The translations under genes and the position numbers were made by a program. The notes under the pieces were generated by a model. That model saw only the letters and a program-made list of their open reading frames with translations, was not told the origin of the DNA and searched no databases. Of a stretch of DNA of 64,000 nt, positions 9,306 through 20,858 are shown in pieces; the stretch's first letter is position 1, and each line of letters starts with the position of its first letter. Source of the stretch: Rehmannia glutinosa (Eukaryota; Streptophyta; Magnoliopsida; Lamiales; Orobanchaceae); NCBI GenBank assembly GCA_016081115.2, contig CM071934.1, forward strand, positions 62,357,267-62,421,266, given 5' to 3'.

Positions 9306-11936
9306 TCAGTTCTGCTGTGAGAGTGGCATCGCGATTGTCCAGGCGTAAGTCGAGTGAGGCCTGGTGTCATTCAATCTTCTCAATCTCCTCACAGATCTTC
9401 TTAAAGACTTCACGAATTTCAGCTGTCTCACCCAAATCAGCTGGCGACCACTCTTTGTCAAAATCAAAGTCTGCTGGAACAATCGTGTTGGTGGGAATGA
9501 TGGGATCTTCTCTGACAATGTACCTTCTTGATTCAGCAGGTGTCTCTTCCTCGGATGCAGGCAGGTCCTGGGTGAATGGAAACATGTCTTAAAAGACATC
9601 ATCACACACATAGGGAATGTATGGGTCTCGACCCTTCGATGCCTTCCCTTGTAGTAGAGTAGAGTCAACTCTCGATGCCGCTGCTGCGGCAACTTCATCG
9701 GCAATATTCACAGCTGTGTGAGCCTATGATGGAGCTGACGAAGTTGTTACTGCTGTAGCTGTGGAAGCCTGCGTAGATGACTCGGTTTCAGCTGAGGCTT
9801 TTGGATTGTCTTGCCCAGCTAACTGAGCCTCAACTGTCTTAACAGCTTCCTCGGTCTTAGTAGATTTTTCTAAGTGAATTACTTGTTCCTCGGTTGTATC
9901 ATCAGCGTCATTGGATGATGATGAGACTTATGGAGTTGGCTCATCATCAAAATTGAACTTTGTGCGAACTGCTTTCTCACTGATTTGGCTCTTAGTCTTG
10001 AGAACATCCTCAGCTGGGTCTGTAGGATCTGCAAGAGGAGTGGACTCAGCTTCATCTTCTGGTCCCAAAATGGATGTGTTTAGGTTTTCTTGGGAATCAT
10101 GAAGTGCGCTTATCTCTTTTTCTGCATCAGCGCTGTCTAGAGGAGGAATGTTCTGTGTATCTTGATCTTTACCCAGGGAAATCTCAACCTCCCTTAGGCC
10201 TTCAATACCTCCAGCAGACTTAACTGCTGCGAGGCCTTCAGTGTTCCCTTCGACAGTCTCAACTGTCTTAGGGTCTTCTATATTGGCATCCATAGGAGTC
10301 TCAACTCCTTGGATTGCACTTTATGTGCCGAGAGTGTTAACTCCTAGGGCATCACCATCCTGTGCCTCGACTGTGATAACATCGTCATTAGCCTTCAAAG
10401 CAGCTGACACTTCAGCTGGGACAGACTCAACTATCCGAGCTTCGTCGATGTCACTCTGTTGTTGTTCATTCTCTTTCTCAGCTTCGCCTCCAAACTTCAT
10501 TTGAGTGTCTCCCACAGCGACCTCCAACCCTGCTGTGGTGGAGAGAGCTTTCCCCTCAGCTGGCTCACCAGATGAGTGACTGATTGTGGGGTCACTCTTC
10601 TCCGAGACGCGACCTTTTCCATCGAGTGCTCAGCCATCGGGGCAGGTGTGAGAACACCTTCTACAGGGGTTGGCTCAGCTTGGGTGCCTAATTTCCCAGC
10701 TTCATCGCCAGCTCCCTTGGAGCCATCCTCTGATTGTACAGGGGACGTGACTGCAGCAACATCTGGTGCAATCTGTTGTACCACTCCCAGAGGATCAATT
10801 TGCAGGAGAGATTGTGAGGACTCTTCTGGGCCTTCAAACAGTTGTTGCTCATGCATGGCTCTGGATTCCCTCATAGCCTGCTGCATATCTGACTTCTCGG
10901 CTGCAGCAGTGGGATCCACATCACTTTCAGAGAACACATCAAGATGTGTATGAGTGTGACCTGGGGAGCCTGTAAATTTGCATATTTTTGACTTTTCCAA
11001 TGCTCGGACTCGCTCCTTAGCTTTATCCTTTTCATCCGCCTTTATGATGCGGAGGATATCCATGCAGTTATCTTCGTCAAGGGCCTATCGAACAATTGCA
11101 ACACCAAGAAAATGTAGCAACTCTTCTTCCTCTTCTATGAACTCAGGGTGAGCGAACTGCACCCTTGAGTGATCAAGCTTCCATGCTCTCCATTCTCGTA
11201 GACATCGATGGATGTCTGGATACAATGAAGAGTACATGATTATGTCGTCTTCTCCTTCTCCTCTAGTTTCCGGAATGGGAGGTAGAAGGCCTTGCTCTTC
11301 CTCAGAACAACAGCATCAGATGTGGGCGGGGAGACAACTTTTTCAACAACAGGTTCAATTGTCTTTGCTACTTCACTCTCCTCAGTTGTCTTTCGTACAA
11401 CTGGGTCTTCGACTGATATCTGCTGATCACCATCAGCAGACTTTGCAGAATCATCAATGACCTCAGGAGACTGCTCTTCCTGAATGGCAGTAGTCTCATC
11501 TTCTTTTTCTGGCTGGGTAGTAGATTCAACTTTCTTTTCAAGTTCAGAACGCCTGAACAGCCGTCTCTTCCTTGATGGAAGTAGAGGAATTTATGGTTCA
11601 ACATCCTCTAGTTCCTCAAAAGTGAACGTTTTTGGATTCTTCTTAGAGGCAGATGCCTTTCTCGTCTTGGCAGTCCTCTTCTTCTTAACGACTGGAGAAG
11701 AGTTTAAAGGTTCCTTCTCGTCTCGCTGCAGGGCGGGAGTCTCATTGCTCGGGCGCAGTGAATCTACTGCAGGGGTGCTTTTTTGGCTTAGTTGCAGGGG
11801 CAACTTTCTTTGGCTTAGTTGTAGGGGCAACTTTCTTTGTCTGAGCTGTAGGGGCAACTTTCTTCTTCGGGGGAGGGGTAGCAGCTGTGTCCTCGGGGTC
11901 AGCTGATTCCCCCTCACTGGTATCGGCTTTCTTCAC
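9306..11936 (-). pseudogene. Copia extra ORF, central disordered part
   Basis: The minus-strand frames are strongly biased in composition and have no recognisable fold. 11742-11936 starts MKKADTSEGESADPEDTAAT and has a basic repeat, KKVAP, at 8- to 10-residue spacing. 10497-11063 (EKDKAKERVRALEKSKI, then AAAEKSDMQQAMRESRAM) and 9928-10527 are rich in Glu, Asp, Ala, Ser and Thr. 9367-9585 carries RYIVREDPIIPTNTIVPADF. The bias stays the same across frame changes, which argues for one original reading frame of roughly 900 codons. The antisense frames (Ser/Cys-rich) are shadows. The role is unknown; proteins of this texture have been called hypothetical or env-like in plant copia elements (recollection). 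Confidence 0.55.
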
Positions 11937-11948
11937 ATGAGCTCCCTT

Positions 11949-12691
11949 CTAGGCACCAGAAAGGTTTGCCCGAAACATCTTCTTGTTCACGTGGAAGGGT
12001 TTGCCATGACGAAGTGCAACATCCTTCACTTCCAGCAAATGGCCAATCACAAGGCCATATCCTAGTGAGCATCCAAAAGACCCATCTTCCTTGAAGGTCT
12101 TGTTCAGCATATTCTGGCAGAGTCTGCTGTAGACAAACTCAGCCCAATTGACCTTCTTTCCCTGCATGATCGCAACCATGACTATCAGCTTTGTCTTGGA
12201 CAGCTGATTGAAGCTTCCAAACTTCATGTCGACACACTTCGAGACGACATCCATCAGTTTGTGATAGTCGTCCTTCAGCAACTTCTTGTCAGCTGTGTAA
12301 ATCACTTTAGCAGCACACTCAGGTTTGGCCACTTCTTTCTATGCAGCAGCCAAGTCGACATCAGCTTTGTTTATTCCCTTCATGCCTTCCGAAGGCAACA
12401 AGCAGTGCTCAGCAAGGTCTTTTACACTGATTTTTATGTCCTTGTTGTGGACGGAAGACTTGATTTCTTCGTCCTGCACCTATGCGTTGACATAGACCAT
12501 AACTACCTCCTCAAGGTAGGTATGAGAATACTCCATAGTCAGAAAAGCCTTTACCCTGACTTTTCCAACATATCAGCGATCTTCAGAACCAGGGTTCCGT
12601 CAATACCCTGCTTCACCATTCCATCGAAATCCACAGAAGCACCAGAGTGGATTTGCTTCGAGAGCTTTACATAATCTAACTTTGGTGCCAT
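11949..12691 (-). pseudogene. Copia extra ORF, N-terminal globular domain
   Basis: The likely start is the ATG at 12691 (MAPKLDYVKLSKQIHSGASV). The frame hits a stop after MLEKSG, and the similarity resumes shifted (TYLEEVVMVYVNAQVQDEEI). A second part, 11949-12332, reads KLLKDDYHKLMDVVSKCVDM, then FNQLSKTKLIVMVAIMQGKK and VNWAEFVYSRLCQNML, ending near KPFHVNKKMFRANLSGA. This is an ordered domain of about 240 residues, unlike the low-complexity part that follows. It resembles hypothetical proteins I recall from Lamiales genome annotations with the same domain-plus-charged-tail layout, which I cannot check here. It starts 547 bp beyond the end of RNase H, on the same strand. Confidence 0.6.
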
Positions 12692-13238
12692 TTTTAGAGA
12701 ATTTCACCGAACGAAAAGTTAGAAACTTGCTTAAGAGAACTTAGGGTTTTAGAGAGAAAAACTTTGCTTTGCTTGAAGATGAACAATTCGTGTAAGGTGA
12801 GAGAAATGCAAACTTCCGTATATAGACGTGAAATGACACATTTTGGATTTTGAAATTTTTGATCAAAATCAACGGCTCAGATTAGAACGTCAAAACCGCA
12901 TTTAATTCCTTGCATTTAATGCAACAACATTTATATCCAATCATATGGCTTACCGTGCAGCTTTTACTGTGACCGTCATTATTACGCTGACGTCATCCTT
13001 AAAAAAAACATTCCCGCTCATTTAAAACGACTGCATTTTTGTCACTTAGCTCATAAATGATTCAGCTTATATCCAAAGTGACTTAACTCTGCTTCTCTCT
13101 TCCCATGATGTAACTCAGCAGTCAGCTAACTCAATACAGTTGACTTCCCGATAAGCTTATTTCACTTGGCTGAAGTGTGAAACTCGCTCTGTTTTTATTT
13201 TCTCATATTCTTTCTCTGTTGATTGAGTCTTCTGAGTT
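12692..13238 (-). other. Spacer between copia pol and the extra ORF
   Basis: AT-rich and non-coding on both strands as far as I can see. It would hold the leader or splice acceptor of the extra ORF if that is made from a subgenomic RNA (inference). Confidence 0.5.
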
Positions 13239-13958
13239 TCAACTCAGCTCAATTAACCCTAACTCATTCTTGAGCTCTTCAAATCTTGATTCACATAGAG
13301 GCTTTGTGAAAATATCAACTAACTGCTTATCAGTTGAGATGTATTCCAAAGTGATATCTTTCTTTTCAACATGATCTCTTATGAAGTGATATCTGACATC
13401 AATGTGCTTTGTTCTTGAATGCAACACAGGATTTTGAGTGCTTGCAATAGAACTAGTGTTATCACACATAACTGGAATCTCTTTTTCTTCAATCTCATAG
13501 TCTCTCAGCTGTTGTCTCATCCATAAGACTTGGGCACAACAGCTGCCCACATCTATGTACTCTGCTTCAGCTGTGGATGTTGCTATTGAGTTTTGTTTCT
13601 TATTGAACCAAGAAACCAATCTATTTCCAAGCATTTGACATGTACCTGAAGTACTCTTCCTGTCAACTCTACATCCAGCATAGTCTGAGTATGAGTAACC
13701 AATAAGCTTGAATCCACCTTCCTTTGGATACCATAAGCCAACTTCATGGCATCCCTTCAAATATCTTAAGATTCTCTTAGCTGCAGTCATGTGGCTCTCC
13801 TTTGGTGCAGATTGAAATCTTGCACATACACCTACTGCAAAGGTGATGTCTGGCCTGCTTGCTGTTAAATAGAGTAATGATCCATTGAGTGCTCTATATC
13901 TGGTTTGATCTACAGTTTTGCCATCTGCATCCATGTCCATCTTGACTGATGTGGTCAT
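13239..13958 (-). pseudogene. Copia RNase H and RT connection
   Basis: This 239-residue frame has the usual plant copia end of pol: YRALNGSLLYLTASRPDITF, SAPKESHMTAAKRILRYLKG, then RNase H with the YSDYAGCRVDRKSTSGTCQ block, STAEAEYIDVGSCCAQVLWM, and HIDVRYHFIRDHVEKKDITL. It ends TKPLCESRFEELKNELGLIE, the normal C-terminus. It is shifted by one frame from the RT half at 13955-14314. RNase H removes the RNA strand during reverse transcription. Confidence 0.9.
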
Positions 13959-14373
13959 TGGAATTTTATAGAAGACTTCTCTTCTATACCAAATTTCTTC
14001 ATCAAATCTCTGGTATATTTTGTTTGACTCATGAAGGTTCCATCCTTCAATTGCTTGACTTGAAGTCCTAGGAAGAAAGTCAGCTCTCCCATCATGCTCA
14101 TCTCAAATTTACCTTGCATGAGGTTTGAGAACTTATCACACAGCTCTTTGTTTGTGGATCCAAAAATGATGTCATCCACATATATTTGAACAAGCAGTAT
14201 ACTCTCTCCATCTTGAATTCTGAAGAGTGTTCTATCAACTTTGCCTTTGGTAAATCCATTGTCAGTTAGAAATTTAGACAATGTATCACACCATGCTCTT
14301 GGTGCTTGTTTCAATCCATATAATGCTTTCTTAAGCTTATATACCTTATCTCCAATAGTTTTATGCTCAAAAC
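13955..14373 (-). pseudogene. Copia reverse transcriptase, C-terminal half
   Basis: It reads KLKKALYGLKQAPRAWCDTL and then the catalytic loop VQIYVDDIIFGSTN, followed by MSMMGELTFFLGLQVKQL. These are RT motifs of the palm and thumb. The upstream half of the domain lies at 20859-21462, beyond L1-I. The break falls in the codons after EEVYVEQPP. The YVDD is intact, but the domain cannot be made in one piece. Confidence 0.92.
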
Positions 14374-14382
14374 ATGGAGGTT
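14374..14382. repeat. Left target duplication of L1-I
   Basis: ATGGAGGTT here repeats at 20850-20858. In the unbroken RT the nine bases occur once. Confidence 0.8.
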
Positions 14383-14583
14383 TTTTTTAATGAATCGAAA
14401 TATAATATGAAAGAAAAGGAAAATTCTGGTCACAAGCCGACCATGTAGCGCAATGTTTGGGGCCTCGTTAAAAACCTACCAAGGTAAAACCCACCCTTGT
14501 GGGGAAAACCCTCAGTAGGAAAAGAGTACCCCGACGAGATAAAATAAATCCATACAACCATAGTCACAACACCAAACCCAAAA

Positions 14584-15771
14584 CTAGCTAACAAATCTAT
14601 ACTGCGTTCGACCGACATAATCATCCGTGAGCAGTGAAATGATGCCCGCATGAGGTGCGTCCCACCAAGCCGAATCACAAGTGTACTTGCTGAGATGATC
14701 CGCCGCTCGATTACCCTCACGATAAATGTGGGAAACCACCAAGTTCATCTTAGAAAGCATAAACAGAGTATACCGCCACTGATTCAAGAATCTCCAAGGA
14801 ACGGAGCCAATCCGAGATCGAAGAATGTCCACCATGAAGGTAGAGTCTGACTCCCGCTAAATGTTATTCCAGCCCTTATGAAATTCGTAGTGGATTGCCG
14901 TCATGGCTGCGACCAGTTCCGCCTCAAAAGCAAATCCCGTACCACACTGTTCCACAAAGCACCCACGAAAGAACCCACAATAGGTGCGGTAGACTCCTGC
15001 TGCCGTGATACGACCTGGAGCGCCCATAGCACAACCATCTGTATTAACCTTGATCCAGCCAAGGAGGGGAAGAGACCAATGCACCGAGATGACCCGGGGA
15101 GCCTTGGGGGGGCGACCCTTAACCCTAAGCTGGTGAAGGCGAATAAGATCCTCCTGAGTATTCTGCATGCACCCTTTATCCAGCGAAGCAGACTCAATGA
15201 TCATGGCCCTCAACTGAATCAACGCTGCATCCGTAGTCCATTGCCTGTCATTAAAAATAACATCATTTATGATGTGCCAAATAAGCCAGATACAAGAGAC
15301 AACCGCCACCCTCCATAGAAATGCAATATGCGCGCTGAAGTGAAAATCCATCAAGTGAACCAAGAATTCATTGAAACTATAGACATTACGAAAATCCACA
15401 GCAAAAGTGTTAGCAATCCATTTCCATATGATGCGCCAAACCACAATCATGCACCTCTCCGGAATATGAGCAGACCAGATCCAAGATCCCCATTTCACCA
15501 TAGGAAAAGAAGGCCGAATAGGTGCATAAGCGGTCTTGGATGAAATCGTCCCATCTGTAGACCGTGTCCACACACGCTTATCAGAGGAGTCTGGAGCAAT
15601 CGGACAACGAACAATATCTCGAACAATGTCCAGATAAGCCTCCACAAAAGATATGGTAAGGTGCCATTTATTATCAAAGAAAAAATCCGAGATAGGATTC
15701 GTAAATTGAGCCTGAAACTCATGTGGGATACCAATCCGATCAGCAATAGTGTAACCAAGCCAGTTATCCAT
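14584..15771 (-). pseudogene. L1-I zinc-binding linker and RNase H domain
   Basis: Frame 14857-15771 starts with the region after RT (MDNWLGYTIADRIGIPHEFQ), passes a zf-RVT-like segment with the YSFNEFLVHLMDFHFSAHI motif, and enters RNase H at GWIKVNTDGCAMGAPGRITA. The catalytic residues in order are D in NTDG, E in FEAELVAAM, D in the ESDS block just after the stop near 14858, and D in GNRAADHLS (14584-14835). The stop within the domain breaks it. C-terminal RNase H is a known feature of many plant L1 lineages. Confidence 0.88.
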
Positions 15772-15981
15772 CCAGAAATTTACTGTAGAATGAGACCCAG
15801 GAACCCATCTCGAATCAGTCTAGCAATCCTCTACACTCGGACGCAAACCCGCCCAAATAGATGAGGTCAAGAAAGTGTGTCTAATGGTGCCATTATTCGT
15901 CAAAAAGCGTTTACGAAGGGTGTCAAAAACCACTGAGTCAGACGTGATGAGTTTCAGCCCATTTTCATAAGGAAAGCACGG

Positions 15982-16407
15982 TTAGCAGAAATGATTGACC
16001 CGATGCCCAGCCCCTTCTTCGACTTGGCGTGCAAAGAATAAGCATCGATTAACCACGACGGAACCCTTCTGATTAATGTCGCCAGTCCAGATGAAGTTAC
16101 GCATAGCCTGCTCCAACTTTTTGAGCATCGCGATCGGCCACTTATAATGAAGCATACTATGAACCAAGGAGCTGGCAATTACATAATTAACCAAACAGAC
16201 TCGTCCAGCCAGTGATAGGGATGAGCCTTTCCAGCGTTTAAATTTCACCATTATTTTATCAAACAAGGACCGCAACACACCCTGCTTTGGAGCACCCTTG
16301 AAGATAGGCACTCCAAGATAAGTCGTAGGAAATGATCCAACTGATAATCCCATGATCGTCTGTATATGGTTCCTAATATACTGCGATACCCGGCAACCAA
16401 AAAACAC
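15982..16407 (-). pseudogene. L1-I reverse transcriptase, thumb region
   Basis: It reads MFFGCRVSQYIRNHIQTIMG, then GSFPTTYLGVPIFKGAPKQG and SLAGRVCLVNYVIASSLVHS, ending near QAMRNFIWTGDINQKG. The TYLGVP and IWTGD blocks are conserved just after the RT palm in plant LINEs. The same blocks recur in L1-II and L1-III. Confidence 0.88.
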
Positions 16408-16431
16408 CTTCGATTTATATGGATTAAAAAC

Positions 16432-16854
16432 CTACCCTGATAGGGAAGCATACTCGCTAAGTATGTCAAAAACGTGACGTGCATTGCCCGAGGTTGCCGC
16501 ACAAAGAATAATGATATCATCCGCATATAGCATGGAGGATGGGAAAACAATGTTGCGTGGCGCCACAAAGGGCCTGATGCAAGCGGTAGACACCAAGTAA
16601 GCAATGGACTTCCCAAGGACTTCTTCGAGCGCGAAGAGAAGTGGAGAAAGAGGATCACCTTTGTCGACCCCTCTCGTACAAGCAAAATAACCGACAAAGC
16701 AAACCATTAAGAAGAATCGAAATTCGTGCGGAGTGAAATATGACGGAGATCCACGCAACGAATTTCTCCGAAAATCCAAATCTTTCGCAGGACATAGAAC
16801 AGAAATCCCGGTGAGAGTGTCAAAAGCTTTGCGAATATCAACTTTAAGGATCAT
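16432..16854 (-). pseudogene. L1-I reverse transcriptase, palm with YADD
   Basis: The frame contains MILKVDIRKAFDTL (first catalytic Asp), a frame-slipped middle, RGVDKGDPLSPLLFALEEVL and SMLYADDIIILCAATS (the other two Asp). The segment between AFDTL and VGYFACTRGV has lost its frame compared with L1-III, which reads through it cleanly. Confidence 0.9.
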
Positions 16855-16966
16855 ATTATGTCATTACGATTGTGCAGGATATTGAAACCCTCCGACACCA
16901 AAGCAATGCAATCATGAATCGACGACCCGGTATGAAGCCAAATTGCATGGGGATAAAATACGTCGA

Positions 16967-17584
16967 CTATGCCGCCCAATCTTGTAGCTTAATCTTTGTA
17001 ATAGTTTTAAAGATGAAATTGCTCATAACTATAGGCCTGAAGTTATCCACGGTATTCGCATCTTTACATTTCTGAATAAGGACCATAAAGCTGGAATTGA
17101 GGCCAGCGGGGAGGGAGCCAAACTGGAAGAATTGACGAACAACCGCAATGACATCAGTAGAAATAATGTCCCAACAGTTCTGATAAAATGCACCATTGAA
17201 GCCATTCGGGCCCGGAGAGCTATCTATACTAAGATCAAATACCGAGTCATGAATTTCCAATTCTGACGGTAGAGAGGTTAAACAGTCATTCTCCACATCC
17301 AACACCACATGGCTAATGACTTGATCGATGGAGGAAAAATCTGGAATTGGTCCTGAGGGCGCCGTGAATAATTCCTCGAAGAACTGAATAATATGACTGC
17401 TGATGACAGCCGGATCCATAGAAAGATTACCATTAATCATCAGACCATGAATACCAGCCCGAGCGGCCATAGTCTGACAACAACGGTGAAAAAAGGAGGT
17501 GTTGCGATCACCGTCAACCAACCAAGTAGCCCTAGACTTCTGACCAAGAAACTTCGATTGAATAAGAAGGGCATGGTTTAGCAA
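16967..17584 (-). pseudogene. L1-I reverse transcriptase, N-terminal fingers
   Basis: It starts in the linker after the endonuclease (KSRATWLVDGDRNTSFFHRC). It then carries SIDSSPGPNGFNGAFYQNCW, AGLNSSFMVLIQKCKDANTV and NFRPIVMSNFIFKTITKI, the standard LINE RT blocks 0 to 2. The next block on the minus strand (16855-16966) has drifted out of frame. Confidence 0.9.
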
Positions 17585-17636
17585 ACTCTAGGCCTCCAAT
17601 TCCTGATCCTGTCGCACCGAACTGTATCCAAGAGTC

Positions 17637-18578
17637 TCAATATCTGAACAGAATTTGTCTTAACTTCTCAAGCCTCTCATCCACATCGCGATGAACATCC
17701 CCAAAGACCTCCGAGTTCCAAGAACGAAGAAACGGTCGCAACCTTTTTAATTTAATCATCAAACGAAGCAAGGGGCTGGTACCTGCGCATAAAGATCCCC
17801 AAGAGGACGCAACCACTGACTGAAAACTGGGATGCTTAGTCCACATGCGTTGGAAATGAAAAGGAGAAGGGCCCTTGTAGGACGTGGTCGCACAAGCAAG
17901 CAGGAGAGGGTGATGATCAGAACAAGAGCGAGGAAGAACAAAAACCTCAGTCCGCTGCCAAATGTTAACAAATCGATCAGTGGCAATGGCACGGTCGAGC
18001 CGGGCCTTTATGAGGCGATGATTAGGACGCGTGCTGCACCAAGTAAAAAGCTTGCCCACTATTGGAATAGACGCCAACCCTGCATTATCATAAAAGTCGC
18101 GAATTTCGTGGCAAGATAGCAAAAAAGCGACCCCCTGACCTGTGCGCTTGTGGTTCCCCAGAATAGCATTAAAATCCCCCATCAAAACCAAATCCTCACA
18201 GCCCAGGGCAAAAATATCCGACCATAACTGTCTACGAGTCACATAATTACAAATAGCATGAACGAACCCCACGTGAAAAGTGTGATTATAGAACTAAACC
18301 TTGAGGAAGATACACTGATTCGAAATAAAAACATGCTGAAGAACCGTGATGTCCGACCATCTGAAAACCCAAATATCCGATTTCCCCGAAGCTCTAAAAT
18401 TTTGGACCACAAAATGAAGACCCATACCTGACCAATATCGATCAGAAATAGACTGCAGATCAACTTTGGGTTCTTCGATAGCAACCAAAGAAGGTTTGTG
18501 TCGACTACATAACTGCTTAAGAATATTGCGAGAAGCAACATTTCCAATTCCCCGAATGTTCCAATAAAAGCAATTCAT
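17637..18578 (-). pseudogene. L1-I AP-type endonuclease
   Basis: Two frames cover the domain. 18294-18578 begins MNCFYWNIRGIGNVASRNIL (catalytic Asn) and has IEEPKVD (metal-binding Glu). After a frameshift near 18275, frame 17637-18272 carries GDFNAILGNH (Asp and Asn), FTWCS, LDRA and CSDHHPLLLA (Asp and His). This enzyme nicks target DNA to prime reverse transcription. All expected catalytic residues are present, so the frameshift is the main lesion. Confidence 0.9.
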
Positions 18579-18606
18579 TGGGACGAGTTAGGGGAATTAA
18601 TCTGGG

Positions 18607-20823
18607 TCAGAGACCCGGAATGATCATGCTTTCGTAAAACCGTGGCACGGCAAGAATATTATCATCCTCCGCATAATCTGGCCAATGCTTCTGTGCCGCT
18701 TTGTTTAAGATGTGCGATGCCTTACTATCGTCCTCCATTTCCAACTGATGAACAATCGACATATGACCCTGTGTAACTGATTGAAGCAATCTCTATTTAT
18801 CCTCCATGGATCTAGCTCGGATAGCTCTGTACAGAGGGCGAATAGTTTTGTCAAGAAGGTACTGCACCGTGATAGGCTTCTGAGGAAGATCATAAGTATG
18901 AGTAGCCACAGGAGGAGTCGGCAGCCTAGGGACATGCATGCGAGCGGTCACAGGGGGCGGAACAACCTCAGAATTATGAGTAGGTATATCCTCAGAATCC
19001 AACACAGAAAAAGCATTATCCAAATCAATCCCTGATGAAACGCTGACGATGGCACAAGAAGGGGATCTCGGGCACATAGGCAAAGTCGTGTTATCCACTG
19101 AGTTATCAACGGCCTTGCCTTTGTCCGCGTGATTAGTAGTCGGACGATATACTTTACGAACCCGAGAGCGACCACGTTGTGATGGTGGACGTCCCTGGGG
19201 CTCATGCAAGTTAACATTATTACCGAGTCTCCGGTAGGAAGCAGCAGAATGTCTCGTGATACCACATGTGCCACAAAATAGAGGAAGTTTTTCGTAAGTT
19301 ATAGAGGCAAACGAACAATGACCCATTTTTTCAATCATAATATGGTCCTGCAGGTTTAGATAAATCCACTTCCACTAAAACACGGACAAAATGTCCAAGA
19401 GATCCATCCAAAGACCTTTCGTCGACCTGAACTGGGGTACCAATCGCCTTGGCTAGACTCAAAATGTAGCTTGGCTCCCAATATTCGATACTCAACTCAA
19501 AAATTCTCACCCAAACCGAAGCAGTCGAAGTATTAACCTTGTAGGGGTTAAAATCTGGAACCCAATGGGACAAACAAATAGAACCAGGGCTGAGAGACCA
19601 GGCGACCTGAGTTTGAGCCCGTGATCGATCCGCGGCATTGTTGAGTTTAATGCAGAAGTGTCCTTTACCCAACAGTATCAGCTTCCAATCACTTCTAATT
19701 CCCCATAATTCAGAGAGTTTCTTATGAAGGGGCATAATAGGCCATGGCTTATTTCCTTTACTAAGAATAACTCGACCAATTAACGAATATCGAAATTCTG
19801 CCAGACGTTGCTGATACACATTTTCATCCATAACAACAGAATAATAATCACCCTTTTTAATGGGCTCGAGGATAGGGTTTGAGGGACCAGAAACAATTTT
19901 AGCAAAAGTTGGAGGATTACCTGGTGTCGAGTTAAGAGGAGCAGGTTCAGCGGAATTACCAGTAACCATTTTCGAGAAACTTGGTTCCACACGAGCATGA
20001 GGATATGACACGAAATGAGCCGAATGTTGCATATTCGCGTGTGGCTGGGTATTAACTGAAGGAGGGGCTTCACGCATTCCATATGATATAGAATTATCAA
20101 TAACCAAATTACCATGCATTGAAATCCCTGGGATTGGGACGTCGACGAACGCGGGTGTCAGAGTTGAGGTCGCCTGAGGTCGTAGAGTATTAACCCAGGG
20201 GCCATAACCCCCCTGGGCGGAGGCAGCCATGGCAAGCTGCCTCCCCGCCGGCCCCCCATCCAGCGCACGCAAGGGGCCGGCCTCCCCATGGGCTTCCACC
20301 ATGGGGGTAATAGTTGCTGTAGCCAAATCGCTTGGGGGTGGAGACCCCCAGCAGCCTACTGAAGGATGGATATCGCAGGTGAGTGGCCGAGTTAGAGAAA
20401 GAGGTGCCCGCTGCTGGTGTGTCCAAATACTCCGCTGCTGGAATTAGGCCCAAACAAGGGTTGGGTGTCGATGCCTTGGGATGTTGGGCTTTTTGTGGGA
20501 CAAAGTTTCATGGAATGAAACCAAACCTACCCAACGATTGAGGATGAGACCTGCTAGGATTGTTGATCACGTCTGTGAACGTGTACGCCGGAAAAGATAC
20601 CTGGTTTGACGTCGGAAGAACCATCTTCGTGGGTATTGGCGCTGAAGTCGAGGGATAAAAAGTAGAGCCATAATTTGCAGTGTAACCATGGAGAGAGACC
20701 GCAATGGACGAGCCGAAGAAGGTGATCGGGAAGATCACCAGGGTTGGATGTCGACGATCGTGGTGGAAGAGACGATCGTGAGCATGCTAGGGTTTGGGTC
20801 TTTTTTCTCGTCTTTTTCCCCAT
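18607..20823 (-). pseudogene. L1-I ORF1 (DUF4283-like domain and zinc knuckle)
   Basis: Frame 19331-20326 has a Pro/Ala-rich N-terminus and then a domain reading GDYYSVVMDENVYQQRLAEF, WPIMPLHKKLSELWGI, HWVPDFNPYKVNTSTASVWV and RSLDGSLGHFVRVLVEVDLS, typical of DUF4283 in plant LINE ORF1. After a one-base slip at about 19335, frame 18793-19338 has a knuckle FCGTCGITRHSAASY, where the last cysteine is Tyr. An Arg/Ser-rich tail follows. Upstream frames 20508-20823 (MGKKTRKKTQTLACSRSSLP and a shifted continuation) probably held the original start. ORF1 proteins coat LINE RNA. Confidence 0.8.
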
Positions 20824-20849
20824 TCTTGGCTTGAATATATTTTAATGTG

Positions 20850-20858
20850 ATGGAGGTT
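20850..20858. repeat. Right target duplication of L1-I
   Basis: ATGGAGGTT, identical to 14374-14382. It encodes part of the QPP block of the interrupted copia RT on the minus strand. Confidence 0.8.

Larger units (their letters stand above)
14383..20849 (-). mobile_element. L1-I: near full-length plant L1-type LINE
   Basis: It is minus-strand, about 6.47 kb, flanked by a 9-bp duplication (ATGGAGGTT). The 3' end is at the left with a T run (poly-A on the minus strand) at about 14381-14388. From 5' to 3' it encodes ORF1 (DUF4283-like plus zinc knuckle), AP endonuclease, reverse transcriptase with YADD, a zinc-binding linker and RNase H. The 3' UTR at 14400-14560 matches the other copies (CAAGCCGACCA, ACCCACCCTTGTGG). 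All ORFs contain frameshifts or stops. Confidence 0.93.

Noticed and set aside
9911..11906. Plus-strand Ser/Cys-rich frames opposite the copia extra ORF
   Set aside because: Antisense shadows of the Glu/Ala/Lys-rich minus-strand coding region.
14878..20447. Plus-strand frames opposite L1-I
   Set aside because: They lie antisense to recognised LINE domains and lack known motifs.
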